A stretch of 64,000 nt of DNA. Origin: Ariolimax columbianus (lineage: Eukaryota; Mollusca; Gastropoda; Stylommatophora; Arionidae). The position numbers were made by a program, and so were the translations under genes. A model generated the notes under the pieces. It was not told where the DNA came from and searched no databases. It saw nothing but the letters and a program-made list of their open reading frames with translations. How positions within the stretch are numbered: position 1 is the stretch's first letter; the number at the start of each line of letters is the position of its first letter. Shown piece by piece: positions 46,040 to 59,300 of this stretch. The stretch lies in assembly GCA_036924085.1 (NCBI GenBank), contig JAVGWX010000002.1, forward strand, positions 89,540,941-89,604,940, written 5' to 3'.

Positions 46040-47130
46040 AATAAAAGTAGTTGCACATCGCAAGCGACGACAGTGGCAGCATCAGACCGTCGCTGTGAAA
46101 TGATCTTGTCTGGGTGTAAAGACCAATTTTGGAAAGGCACACCCTGCAACATTCGGGGAATACACGTGGGGAGTCGGCTGTGGACTCCTCCGTTTTGTTT
46201 TATCGGGCACCTTTGCTGAGCCTCTGTGTTTCCTTTACTCTCTGCGATCTGAACACCTTCGGTGATACTAACGAGCAAGGTGGCACAGTTGTGTGCAAGT
46301 AAAAATCACAGGAGATGATATCAATTGTGAAGCTTTCCAAAGACACTGCCAATGAGTCTCTCTAGCGCTTCTTCTGACGCCCCTGGTAGAATATGCCTGT
46401 TATAAGCTCACCGCAGAACATCTGCTTAGGGATGCACTCATCTGGCTTGCGAACAACATGTCCCGTCCATTTCATCTGAGCCATTTGCAGAAGAGTATGG
46501 ATGCTCAGCAAGTAACTTTTGCTAAGAATTTAAGAGCTAGGCACTTTTGTTTTTCTACCTTATCCTACGCAGACAGCTGAAATAAAGACGGCTGAGCTGT
46601 CTGACATGTCTTTTATACACTGTCTATGTTCCATAGGCATGCAGGACAAGCAATAACACTACAACACGATACACGTTTACCTTGCTGGTGACACAGATGC
46701 CTTGATGCCATATGTTTGCTTGGATACTCCCAAACGCCTCGCCTTATCATTCATGTTGCTGACTTCACAGTCAACATCGACTTCTCTAGTTAGGATATTG
46801 CCTATATAGGTGAAGCTAGCAACAACATGGAGAAGTTGGTTATGTAACAGTAACTTTTGGTTCGATGCATCCTGGGGCATCCTGGGAGAGCACTTTCGAT
46901 GTTCTCGTGTTGATCGTGAGACCAAATTTACATCTGTGTATACAATCGTAGATGCAATCCCGCACATATGAACCAGCAACAAATGATGCTAAGAATGGAA
47001 GCACACGTAACTTTGTCTCGTACCCTGACAGTTTTTGTGAGACAACGAGTATTTCCAGTGGTAAACTTTGTTCCTAATACACACCTGGCATTGAAGCTCC
47101 AGACTGGTAATGTGATACTCAACAGCGATC
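46040..47130 (-). pseudogene. C2H2-tailed RT remnant
   Basis: Minus strand: LLHVVASFTYIGNILTREVD and VDCEVSNMNDKARRLG (46,840-46,720), MAQMKWTGHVVR in the 46,490 region, and a zinc-finger-like CCRVCLSKIGLYTQTRSF near 46,130. Order and spacing match the C-terminal half of the C2H2-tailed RT family. Many frame changes. YADD is not visible. Confidence 0.72.
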
Positions 47131-47224
47131 CCGACTTTCAGCAAGTATCCTTCTACACAGCCACATTATCCGTACTGCAAGCTCTCTATGATGGTTGACT
47201 CTTTCGTCTGAGGGATGAACTAAG

Positions 47225-47600
47225 TAGGGTTCAATTCAGTTCAGTTCAAATTCCCTCTTCGCCTCGATGGTCCTTTTAAATAGACCTCCAGAGTATTCTC
47301 TTGTTGAAATGTTGCAATATGTCATACTATTTCAGTCCATCTCCTGATGTTATTCATCCCCCTGTAACGTTGCCTGCCAGTATGGTCTATACCATGGATA
47401 TTATGTTTTCTTATATGGACAAAATATCATAACTGTCTAACCTCAATTTCGGTCATCACGTCTCTTTTCACTCCCAAAATTTTCAATACCTCCCCATTTG
47501 TTTTATTCTTTCCAAGAAATGCGACATCATCTTCAATATTCTCCCGTTTCTAAGAGGTCAATACTCTTTTCTAACTCGTTATTTAGTGTCTATGTGGGGT
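47225..47600 (-). pseudogene. RT C-terminal fragment
   Basis: Minus strand: LEKSIDLLETGEY, SWKE and NKWGGIENFGSEKRRDDRN, then the terminal STREYSGGLFKRTIEAKRE and an aactgaactgaattgaaccc 3' end. It is collinear with 25,380-25,795 and provides the single-copy version of the 43-bp repeat. Confidence 0.72.
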
Positions 47601-47604
47601 AGCT

Positions 47605-47750
47605 GTCAGTATCTACACTTCAGTGGTTACCAGCCCATTGTGGCGTATCAGGGATTGGAAAAGCAGACAGGCTTGAAGAATGGGGGATTAAAATGAGAAC
47701 CGGAAGACACGGAAATGACATATTTTAAGATAAAGAGATATGTCCAAGCT
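47605..47750 (+). pseudogene. RNase H His-motif scrap
   Basis: Plus strand reads LSVSTLQWLPAHCGVSGIGK and ADRLEEWG, the PAHCGV-GN--AD motif holding the last two catalytic residues of RNase H. About 45 residues. Confidence 0.6.
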
Positions 47751-47751
47751 G

Positions 47752-48140
47752 TAACTTAACGTCTTTATAATGGTTTAGAAGACTATAGAGTCTGTACAAC
47801 CAGTTTTTGAAGGGTGGTTTAACTGAATTTAACATCCTAATAGACTCAAAACACTAGTTAGGCATCCAGTTAGGCGCCATCTATGCTGCTCTTAACAAAC
47901 CACATGGGGGAAGGTACAAATAATTTTGGGTAGATTTCTAGGTTGTATTTTTGAATTTTGTTTGGGCAGCGGCCGTTAAGCCTACTTTTTTCGATTTCCA
48001 ACGGCCCAGATATTTTTACGTGCTCGAAACTGAACACGGGAGTCCGATCTCGCTATCCAGAGATCAGGGGAGTTTTTACTAAAAGATCCATGTGAAAAAA
48101 ATTACGGCCTTCACCGGGATTTGAACCCGCGACCTAATAG
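47752..48140 (-). mobile_element. TTAAG-tailed SINE, head lost at rDNA junction
   Basis: Body as in 40,330-40,738, with hairpin tail agactatagagtct at the left end and one copy of the 28-bp unit at 48,048. The head retains ggtcgcgggttcaaatcccg (box B) at about 48,140-48,120 and then stops where box A is expected. From there on the sequence is 28S rRNA-like on the other strand. Confidence 0.85.
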
Positions 48141-48558
48141 TGAACGGGTACTGGTATTAGACCTTCGGAAAACAGGTCAGTTTTATCCTGCTAATGACAG
48201 GGCGTTGCTACGGTAATCCTGCTCAATTCGAGAGGAGCCGCAGACATTTGGTTCACGTACTAGGCTGATAAACCAATGGCGCGAGGCTACCATGTAAGGG
48301 ATTACGGCCGAACGCCTCTAAGCCGGAATCCCGCCCAAAATCTCAGCACCACTGCGATGGGAGGCTACGATATGGTAGGGACCTGGGGCTCGAGCCTCAG
48401 CCCCACCCGATTGAGCCGCAGAAAGAGGTCTCTGCCGTCCGCCGATCAAACCCCATAAGGCGATGAGATGCGAAACCACCAGCAGAAGACTTAGTTCTTG
48501 GTCGCGGTAAGCAGTAGAGCAGCCACCTCACTGTGAACTGTCCAGACTCAGCCCCTGA
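48141..48558 (+). pseudogene. 28S rRNA 3'-end fragment
   Basis: Successive words match the 3' end of metazoan 28S rRNA: ttagacc, acaggtcagttttatcctgc, gttgctacggtaatcctgct, cgagaggagccgcagacatt, tggttcacgtactaggctga, taaaccaatggcgcgaggct, aacgcctctaagccggaatc, then ggtaagcagtagagcagcc and gactcagcccctgac. The sarcin-ricin loop, normally agtacgagaggaacc, is changed to aattcgagaggagcc, and six bases after it are missing. It is therefore a pseudogene, truncated at the 5' side, not part of a working rDNA unit. Confidence 0.88.
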
Positions 48559-48982
48559 CCATGAGATATGTCCGCACACCAGGCGAACAACATATCCGTG
48601 ACATTACCAGGCTTGTCCCCTGGTTAAATGCACTCCTGCCTCGCTCTCTACCTTTGTATGCTATCAGTCATCCCAAATGGACGCAGAAGAGGACATTGCA
48701 CATCTGCCCTATTGTGTCAACCTCCCAGGTGGCGGGGAATGCTAGGCGTACCATCACTGCAGAGAAGCCGAGAAAATAAAGGTAGCAAAGAGATACCCCA
48801 CTCACATGCATATGCTACGTTTCTGGCAGGACGTGACGATCCTGGGATACAGACACACTGGACTGCCTCTCTTCCGGGATAGTACAAACCAGTACATAGT
48901 CCATATCATATATCATATCTCATATATCATCACCGCACCCTATAGACACGAGTAGTGAAGACTCGTTAGTCCTGTAAGTAAA
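48559..48982. other. No recognisable gene
   Basis: Unassigned; a 72-codon ORF without domain and a catatatcat-type low-complexity patch near 48,900-48,932. Confidence 0.4.
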
Positions 48983-49240
48983 GTAAAGTATCCCATAGCA
49001 TTACTGCCGTAAGGGTGTGAGGTGTTAGCGATCTCACATTTCAAAGGCTCGGCTATATGAGGGCGGTAGCCATCTCCTCTCCCTCACCGCTTTTACTTCC
49101 CGGACTGAACCGGTACCCATTTAAGGCTGGGTCGACCCGGGAGCCATTGCGATCTGAAAAAAACATTACCGCCTCAACTGGGGAATGAACCCAGAACCAC
49201 TCAGATGCGAAGCCAGCGCGCTGACCACTGCGCCACGTAA
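48983..49240 (-). mobile_element. tRNA-derived SINE, second family
   Basis: In element sense: acgtggcgcagtggtcagcg (box A, from about 49,238), ctgggttcattccccagttg (box B), body with ggtaccggttcagtccggga, atatagccgagcctttgaaa, and a (TTTAC)n-type tail ggatactttactttacttac at 48,996-48,977. The tail differs from the TTAAG family, so a different LINE partner is likely. Confidence 0.86.
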
Positions 49241-49339
49241 GACAACTTCCAGAAGAGAGACAACTCTGATCACAAACAACTGCTGCCTTGCAGATAGGCT
49301 GGGGACAGCCAAAGGCTAAGGAGGTCATCCCTACAGAAA

Positions 49340-49480
49340 CGCCTGTTGAAAGCGGATGCACTGGGCCACAGGCTTAACAAGTAACACAGTGCAACGTATA
49401 TCGCTGTATGATGATAGAACCCGCGACATCCGGCACCTTAGGCTGACACCTATCTCGCGACCACTGAGTTTGCCTGTCAG
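49340..49480 (-). repeat. tRNA-like SINE head joined to GTGCAACG body
   Basis: Minus strand: ctcagtggtcgcgagatagg (box A region), gtcgcgggttctatcatcat (degraded box B), then cgatatacgttgcactgtgt, which is the body seen at 22,440 in the opposite orientation. Head and body combine features of two SINE families. Confidence 0.65.
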
Positions 49481-49507
49481 AAGAGATAATAAAAAAAACC
49501 GATGACG

Positions 49508-49765
49508 ACAACGACGCTCTTAACCGGCAGGGACAGATCATGGTTCTTCGTCTAAGGACAAGGCATCATAGACTAAATCAACATATGTACAGGTTTCGTT
49601 TGTCTGCTTCACCACTAAGACCGTGTGGACTAGGCGAACAAATAGCAAAACATATCTTAGAGAACTGCCATTTGTACAGAAATTTGAAGAAAACTCAGTG
49701 GCCAAGAGATACTACAAAAAATTACTCGAAGTTGTACGGAACAAAGGAGAAGCTATTGGGGGAGA
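49508..49765 (+). pseudogene. I-like ORF2 C-terminal end
   Basis: Reads QIMVLRLRTRHHRLNQHMYR, RPCGLGEQIAKHILENCHLY and KLYGTKEKL: the FRLRTGHNRLN ... CPCG ... AEHIL--CP-Y ... KLYG end of I-like ORF2. One Cys of CPC is lost. It ends in a G-run at 49,765, just before the 33-bp satellite. Confidence 0.78.
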
Positions 49766-52700
49766 GGGGGGGGGGTGCGGGACTGTGGCGCTCTGGTAAA
49801 GCAGAACATACTGGTCAGGACTTTTAGGGTCAGGTACAACATACTGGTCAGGACTTTCAGGGTCAGGTACAACATACTGACCAGGACATTCACGGTCAGG
49901 CACAACATACTGACCAGGACATTCAGGGTTAGGCTCAACATACTGACCAGGACATTCAGGGTGAGGCACAACATACTGACCAGGACATTCAGGGTGAGGC
50001 ACAACATACTGATCAGGACATTCAGGGTAAGGCACAACATACTGACCAGGACATTCAGGGTCGGACAGAACATACTGATCAGGACATTCAGGGTCAGACA
50101 GAACATACTGGCCAGGACATTCAGGGTCAGGCACATAATACTGATCAGGACATTCAGGATCAGTCACAACATTCTGACCAGGACATTCAGGGTCAGGCAC
50201 AACATACTTATCAGGACATTCAGGGTAAGCCACAACATACTGATCAGGACATTCAGGGCCAGGCAGAACATACTGACCAGGACATTCAGGGTCAGGCACA
50301 ACATACTGATCAGGACATTCAGGATCAGGCAGAACATACTGGCCAGGACATTCAGGGTCAGGCTCAACATACTGACCAGGACATTCAGGGTGAGGCACAA
50401 CATACTGATCAGGACATTCAGGGTCAGGCACAACATACTTATCAGGACATTCAGGGTCAGGCACAACATACTGATCAGGACATTCAGGGTCAGGCAGAAC
50501 ATACTGGCCAGAACATTCAGGGTCAGGCACAACATTCTGATCAGGACATTCAGGGTCAGGCACAACATATTGACCAGGACATTCAGGGTCAGGCACAACA
50601 TACTGACCAAGACATTCAGGATCCGGCACAACATACTGATCAGGACATTCAGGGCCAGACAGAACATACTGATCAGGACATTCAGGGTCAGGCACAACAT
50701 ACTGACCAGGACATTCAGGGTCAGGCACAACATACTGATCAGGACATTCAGGGTCAGGCACAACATACTAATCAGGACATTCAGGGTCAGGCACAACATA
50801 CTGACCAGGACATTCAGGGTCACTCAGAACATAAATGCCAAGACATTCAGGATCAGGCACAACATACTGATCAGGACATTCAGGGTCAGGCAGAACATAC
50901 TGACCAGGACACTCAGGGTCAGGCACACCATACTGACCAGGACATTCCGGGTCAGGCCCAACATACTGATCAGGACATTCAGGGCCATGCATAACATACT
51001 GACCAGGACATTCAGGGTCAGGCACAACATACTGACCAGGGCATTAAGGGTCAGGCAGAACATACTGGCCAGGACATTCAGGGTCAGGCTCAACATACTG
51101 ACCAGGACATTCAGGGTAGAGGCACAACATACTGATCATGACATTCAGGGTCAGGCACAACATACTGACCAGAACATTCAGGGTCAGACAGAACATACTG
51201 ATCAGGACATTCAGGGTCAGACAGAACATACTGGCCAGGACATTCAGGGTCAGGCACAACATACTGATCAGGACATTCAGGGTCAGGCACAACATACTGA
51301 CCAGGACATTCAGGGTCAGGCACAACATACTTATCAGGGCATTTAGGGTCAGGCACAACATACTGATCAGGACATTCAGGGTCAGGCAGAACATACTGGC
51401 CAAAACATTCAGGGTCAGGCACAACATTCTGATCAGGACATTCAGGGTCAGGCACAACATACTGACCAGGACATTCAGGGTCAGGCACAACATACTGACC
51501 AAGACATTCAGGATCCGGCACAACATACTGATCAGGACATTCAGGGCCAGGCAGAACATACTGATCAGGACATTCAGGGTCAGTCACAACATACTGACCA
51601 GGACATTCAGGGTCAGGCACAACATACTGATCAGGACATTCAGGGTCAGGCCCAACATACTAATCAGGACATTCAGGTTCAGGCACAACATACTGACCAG
51701 GACATTCAGGGTCAGGCAGAACATAAATGCCAAGAGATTCAGGATCAGGCACAACATACTGATCAGGACATTCAGGGTCAGGCACAACATACTGACCAGG
51801 AAATTAGGGTCAGGCACAACATACTGACCAGGACATTCCGGGTCAGGCCCAACATACTGACCAAGACATTCAGGGTCAGGCACAACATACTGACCAGGAC
51901 ATTCAGGGTCAGGCACAACATACTGACCAGGACATTCAAGGTCAGACAGAACATACTGATCAGGACATTCAGGGTCAGACAGAACATACTGATCAGGACA
52001 TTCAGGGTCAGACAGAACATACTGGCCAGGACATTCAGGGTCAGGCACAACATACTGATCAGGACATTCAGGGTCAGGCACAACATACTGACCAGGACAT
52101 TCAGGGTCAGGCACAACATACTTATCAGGACATGCAGGGTCAGGCACAACATACTGATCAGGACATTCAGGGTCAGGCAGAACATACTGGCCAGGACATT
52201 CAGGGTCAGGCACAACATTCTGATCAGGACATTCAGGGTCAGGCACAACATACTGACCAGGAAATTCAGGGTCAGGCACAACATACTGACAAAAACATTC
52301 AGGATCCGGCACAACATACTGATCAGGACATTTAGAGCCAGGCAGAACATACTGATCAGGACATTCAGGGTCAGGCACAACATACTGGCCAGGACTTCTA
52401 GAGTCAGTCACAACATACTGGCCAGGACCTCTAGAGTCAGGCACAACATACTGGCCAGAACTTCTAGATCAGTCACAACATACTGACCAGGACTTTTAGA
52501 GTCAGGCACAACATACTGGCCAGGACTTTCAGGGTCAGGTACAACATACTGACCAGGACATTCACGGTCAGGCACAATATACTGACCAGGACATTCAGGG
52601 TCAGGCACAACATACTGACCAGGACATTCAGGGTCAGGCTCAACATACTGACCAGGACATTCAGGGTGAGGCACAACATACTGATCAGGACATTCAGGGT

Positions 52701-53319
52701 CAGGCACAACATACTGACCAGGACATTCAGGGTCAGACAGAACATACTGATCAGGACATTCAGGGTCAGACAGAACATACTGGCCAGGACATTCAGGGTC
52801 AGGCACAACATACTGATCAGGACATTCAGGGTCAGCCACAACATACTGATCAGGACATTCAGGGTCAGGCACAACATACTAATTAGGACATTCAGGGTCA
52901 GGCACAACATACTGACCAGGACATTCAGGGTCACTCAGAACATAAATGCCAAGACATTCAGGATCAGGCACAACATACTGATCAGGAAATTCAGGGTCAG
53001 GCACAACATACTGACCAGGACACTCAGGGTCAGGCATAACATACTGATCAGGACATTCCGGGTCAGGCCCAACATACTGATCAGGACATTCAGGGACATG
53101 CAGAACATACTGACCAGGACATTCAGGGTCAGGCACAACATACTGACTAGGACATTCAGGGTCAGGCAGAACATACTGGCCAGGACATTCAGGGTCAGGC
53201 TCAACATACTGACCAGGACATTCAGGGTAGAGGCACAACATACTGATCATGACATTCAGGGTCAGGCACAACATACTGACCAGGACATTCAGGGTCAGAC
53301 AGAACATACTGATCAGGAC

Positions 53320-56300
53320 ATTCAGGGTCAGACAGAACATACTGGCCAGGACATTCAGGGTCAGGCACAACATACTGATCAGGACATTCAGGGTCAGGCA
53401 CAACATACTGACCAGGACATTCAGGGTCAGGCACAACATACTTATCAGGACATTCAGGGTCAGGCACAACATACTGATCAGGACATTCAGGGTCAGGCAG
53501 AACATACTGGCCAGAACATTCAGGGTCAGGCACAACATTCTGATCAGGACATTCAGGGTCAGGCACAACATACTGACCAGGACATTCAGGGTCAGGCACA
53601 ACATACTGACCAAGACATTCAGGATCCGGCACAACATAATGATCAGGACATTTAGGGCCAGGCAGAATATACTGATCAATACATTCAGGGTCAGGCACAA
53701 CATACTGACCAGGACATTCAGGGTCAGGCACAACATACTGATCAGGACATTCAGGGTCAGGCACAACATACTAATCAGGACATTCAGGGACAGGCACAAC
53801 ATACTGACCAGGACATTCAGGGTCAGGCAGAACATAAATGCCAAGACATTCAGGATCAGGCACAACATACTGATCAGGACATTCAGGGTCAGGCACAACA
53901 TACTGACCAGGACACTCAGGGTCAGACACAACATAATGACCAGGACATTCCGGGTCAGGCCCAACATACTGATCAGGACATTCAGGGCCATGCAGAACAT
54001 ACTGACCAGGACATTCAGGGTCAGGCACACCATACTGACCAGGACATTCAGGGTCAGGCACAACATACTGACCAGGACATTCAGGGTCGGACACAACATA
54101 CTGATCAGGACATTCAGGGTCAGGCAGAACATACTGACCAGGACACTCAGGGTCAGGCACAACATACTGACCAGGACATTCCGGGTCAGGCCCAACATAC
54201 TGATCAGGACATTCAGGGCCATGCAGAACATACTGACCAGGACATTCAGGGTCAGGCACACCATACTGACCAGGACATTCAGGGTCAGGCACAACATACT
54301 GACCAGGACATTCAGGGTCGGACAGAACATACTGATCAGGACATTCAGGGTCAGACAGAACATACTGGCCAGGACATTCAGGGTCAGGCACAACATACTG
54401 ATCAGGACATTCAGGATCAGGCACAACATACTGACCAGGACATTCAGGGTCAGGCACAACATACTTATCAGGACATTCAGGGTAAGCCACAACATACTGA
54501 TCAGGACATTCAGGGCCAGGCAGAACATACTGACCAGGACATTCAGGGTCAGGCACAACATACTGATCAGGACATTCAGGGTCAGGCAGAACATACTGGC
54601 CAGGACATTTAGGGTCAGGCTCAACATACTGACCAGAACATTCAGGGTGAGGCACAACATACTGATCAGACATTCAGGGTCAGGCACAACATACTTATCA
54701 GGACATTCAGGGTCAGGCACAATATACTGATCAAGACATTCAGGGTCAGGCAGAACATACTGGCCAGAACATTCAGGGTCAGGCACAACATTCTGATCAG
54801 GACATTCAGGGTCAGGCACAACATATTGACCAGGACATTCAGGGTCAGGCACAACATACTGACCAAGACATTCAGGATCCGGCACAACATACTGATCAGG
54901 ACATTCAGGGCCAGACAGAACATACTTATCAGGACATTCAGGGTCAGGCACAACATACTGACCAGGACATTCAGTGTCAGGCACAACATACTGATCAGGA
55001 CATTCAGGGTCAGGCACAACATACTAATCAGGACATTCAGGGTCAGGCACAACATACTGACCAGGACATTCAGGGTCACTCAGAACATAAATGCCAAGAC
55101 ATTCAGGATCAGGCACAACATACTGATCAGGACATTCAGGGTCAGGCACAACATGCTGACCAGGACACTCAGGGTCAGGCACAACATACTGACCAGGACA
55201 TTCCGGGTCAGGCCCAACATACTGATCAGGACATTCAGGGCCATGCAGAACATACTGACCAGGACATTCAGGGTCAGGCACAACATACTGACCAGGACAT
55301 TCAGGGTCAGGCAGAACATACTGGCCAGGACATTCAGGGTCAGGCTCAACATACTGACCAGGACATTCAGGGTAGAGGCACAACATACTGATAATGACAT
55401 TGAGGGTCAGGCACAACATACTGACCAGGACATTCAGGGTCAGACAGAACATACTGATCAGGACATTCAGGGTCAGACAGAACATACTGGCCAGGACATT
55501 CAGGGTCAGGCACAACATACTGATCAGGACATTCAGGGTCAGGCACAACATACTGACCAGGACATTCAGGGTCAGGCACAACATACTTATCAGGACATTC
55601 AGGGTCAGGCACAACATACTGATCAGGACATTCAGGGTCAGGCAGAACATATTGGCCAGAACATTCAGGGTGAGGCACAACATTCTGATCAGGACATTCA
55701 GGGTCAGGCACAACATACTGACCAGGACATTCAGGGTCAGGCACAACATACTGACAAGGACATTCAGGATCCGGCACAACATACTGATCAGGACATTCAG
55801 TGCCAGGCAGAACATACTGATCAGGACATTCAGGGTCAGGCACAACATGCTGACCAGGACATTCAGGGTCAGGCACAACATACTGATCAGGACATTCAGG
55901 GTCAGGCACAACATACTAATCAGGACATTCAGGGTCAGGCACAACATACTGACCAGGACATTCAGGGTCAGGCAGAACATAAATGCCAAGACATTCAGGA
56001 TCAGGCACAACATACTGATCAGGACATTCAGGGTCAGGCACAACATACTGACAAAAACATTCAGGATCCGGCACAACATACTAATTAGGACATTTAGAGC
56101 CAGGCAGAACATACTGATCAGGACATTAAGGGTCAGGCACAACATACTGGCCAGGACTTCTAGAGTGAGTCACAACATACTGGCCAGGACCTCTAGAGTC
56201 AGGCACAACATACTGGCCAGAACTTCTAGATCAGTCACAACATACTGGCCAGTACTTTTAGAGTCAGGCACAACATACCGGCCAGGACTTTCAGGGTCAG

Positions 56301-59300
56301 GTACAACATACTGACCAGGACATTCACGGTCAGGCACAACATACTGACCAGGACATTAAGGGTCAGGCACAACATACTGACCAGGACATTCAGGGTCAGG
56401 CTCAACATACTGACCAGGACATTCAGGGTGAGGAACAACATACTGATCAGGACATTCAGGGTCAGGCACAACATACTGACCAGGACATTCAGGGTCAGAC
56501 AGAACATACTGATCAGGACATTCAGGGTCAGACAGAACATACTGGCCAGGACATTCAGGGTCAGGCACAACATACTGATCAGGACATTCAGGGTCAGGCA
56601 CAACATACTGATCAGGACATTCAGGGTCAGGCACAACATACTAATTAGGACATTCAGGGCCAGGCACAACATACTGACCAGGACATTCAATGTCACTCAG
56701 AACATAAATGCCAAGACATTCAGGATCAGGCACAACATACTGATCAGGACATTCAGGGTCAGGCACAACATACTGACCAGGACACTCAGGGTCAGGCACA
56801 ACATACTGACCAGGACATTCCGGGTCAGGCCCAACATACTGATCAGGACATTCAGGGACATGCAGAACATACTGAGCAGGACATTCAGGGTCAGGCACAA
56901 CATACTGACCAGGACATTCAGGGTCAGGCAGAACATACTGGCCAGGACATTCAGGGTCAGGCTCAACATACTGACCAGGACATTCAGGGTAGAGGCACAA
57001 CATACTGATCATGACATTCAGGGTCAGGCACAACATACTGACCAGGACATTCAGGGTCAGACAGAACATACTGATCAGGACATTCAGGGTTCCACAGAAC
57101 ATACTGGCCAGGACATTCAGGGTCAGGCACAACATGCTGATCAGGACATTCAGGGTCAGGCAAAAAATACTGACCAGGACATTCAGGGTCAGGCACAACA
57201 TACTTATCAGGACATTCAGGGTCAGGCACAACATACTGATCAGGACATTCAGGGTCAGGCAGAACATACTGACCAGGACATTCAGGGTCAGGCACAACAT
57301 ACTGACCAGGACATTCAGGGTCAGGCACAACATACTGATCAGGACATTCAGGGCCAGACAGAACATACTGATCAGGACATTCAGGGTCAGGCACAACATA
57401 CTGACCAGGACATTCAGGGTCAGGCACAACATACTGATCAGGACATTCAGGGTCAGGCACAACATACTAATCAGGACATTCAGGGTCAGGCACAACATAC
57501 TGACCAGGACATTCAGGGTCACTCAGAACATAAATGCCAAGACATTCAGGATCAGGCACAACATACTGATCAGGACATTCAGGGTCAGGCAGAACATACT
57601 GGCCAGGACATTTAGGGTCAGGCTCAACATACTGACCAGAACATTCAGGGTGAGGCACAACATACTGATCAGACATTCAGGGTCAGGCACAACATACTTA
57701 TCAGGACATTCAGGGTCAGGCACAATATACTGATCAAGACATTCAGGGTCAGGCAGAACATACTGGCCAGAACATTCAGGGTCAGGCACAACATTCTGAT
57801 CAGGACATTCAGGGTCAGGCACAACATATTGACCAGGACATTCAGGGTCAGGCACAACATACTGACCAAGACATTCAGGATCCGGCACAACATACTGATC
57901 AGGACATTCAGGGCCAGACAGAACATACTTATCAGGACATTCAGGGTCAGGCACAACATACTGACCAGGACATTCAGTGTCAGGCACAACATACTGATCA
58001 GGACATTCAGGGTCAGGCACAACATACTAATCAGGACATTCAGGGTCAGGCACAACATACTGACCAGGACATTCAGGGTCACTCAGAACATAAATGCCAA
58101 GACATTCAGGATCAGGCACAACATACTGATCAGGACATTCAGGGTCAGGCACAACATGCTGACCAGGACACTCAGGGTCAGGCACAACATACTGACCAGG
58201 ACATTCCGGGTCAGGCCCAACATACTGATCAGGACATTCAGGGCCATGCAGAACATACTGACCAGGACATTCAGGGTCAGGCACAACATACTGACCAGGA
58301 CATTCAGGGTCAGGCAGAACATACTGGCCAGGACATTCAGGGTCAGGCTCAACATACTGACCAGGACATTCAGGGTAGAGGCACAACATACTGATAATGA
58401 CATTGAGGGTCAGGCACAACATACTGACCAGGACATTCAGGGTCAGACAGAACATACTGATCAGGACATTCAGGGTCAGACAGAACATACTGGCCAGGAC
58501 ATTCAGGGTCAGGCACAACATACTGATCAGGACATTCAGGGTCAGGCACAACATACTGACCAGGACATTCAGGGTCAGGCACAACATACTTATCAGGACA
58601 TTCAGGGTCAGGCACAACATACTGATCAGGACATTCAGGGTCAGGCAGAACATATTGGCCAGAACATTCAGGGTGAGGCACAACATTCTGATCAGGACAT
58701 TCAGGGTCAGGCACAACATACTGACCAGGACATTCAGGGTCAGGCACAACATACTGACAAGGACATTCAGGATCCGGCACAACATACTGATCAGGACATT
58801 CAGTGCCAGGCAGAACATACTGATCAGGACATTCAGGGTCAGGCACAACATGCTGACCAGGACATTCAGGGTCAGGCACAACATACTGATCAGGACATTC
58901 AGGGTCAGGCACAACATACTAATCAGGACATTCAGGGTCAGGCACAACATACTGACCAGGACATTCAGGGTCAGGCAGAACATAAATGCCAAGACATTCA
59001 GGATCAGGCACAACATACTGATCAGGACATTCAGGGTCAGGCACAACATACTGACAAAAACATTCAGGATCCGGCACAACATACTAATTAGGACATTTAG
59101 AGCCAGGCAGAACATACTGATCAGGACATTAAGGGTCAGGCACAACATACTGGCCAGGACTTCTAGAGTGAGTCACAACATACTGGCCAGGACCTCTAGA
59201 GTCAGGCACAACATACTGGCCAGAACTTCTAGATCAGTCACAACATACTGGCCAGTACTTTTAGAGTCAGGCACAACATACCGGCCAGGACTTTCAGGGT

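Noticed and set aside
48141..48558. A working 28S rRNA gene end
   Set aside because: Mutated sarcin-ricin loop, a six-base loss beside it, 5' truncation, and no adjoining rDNA.
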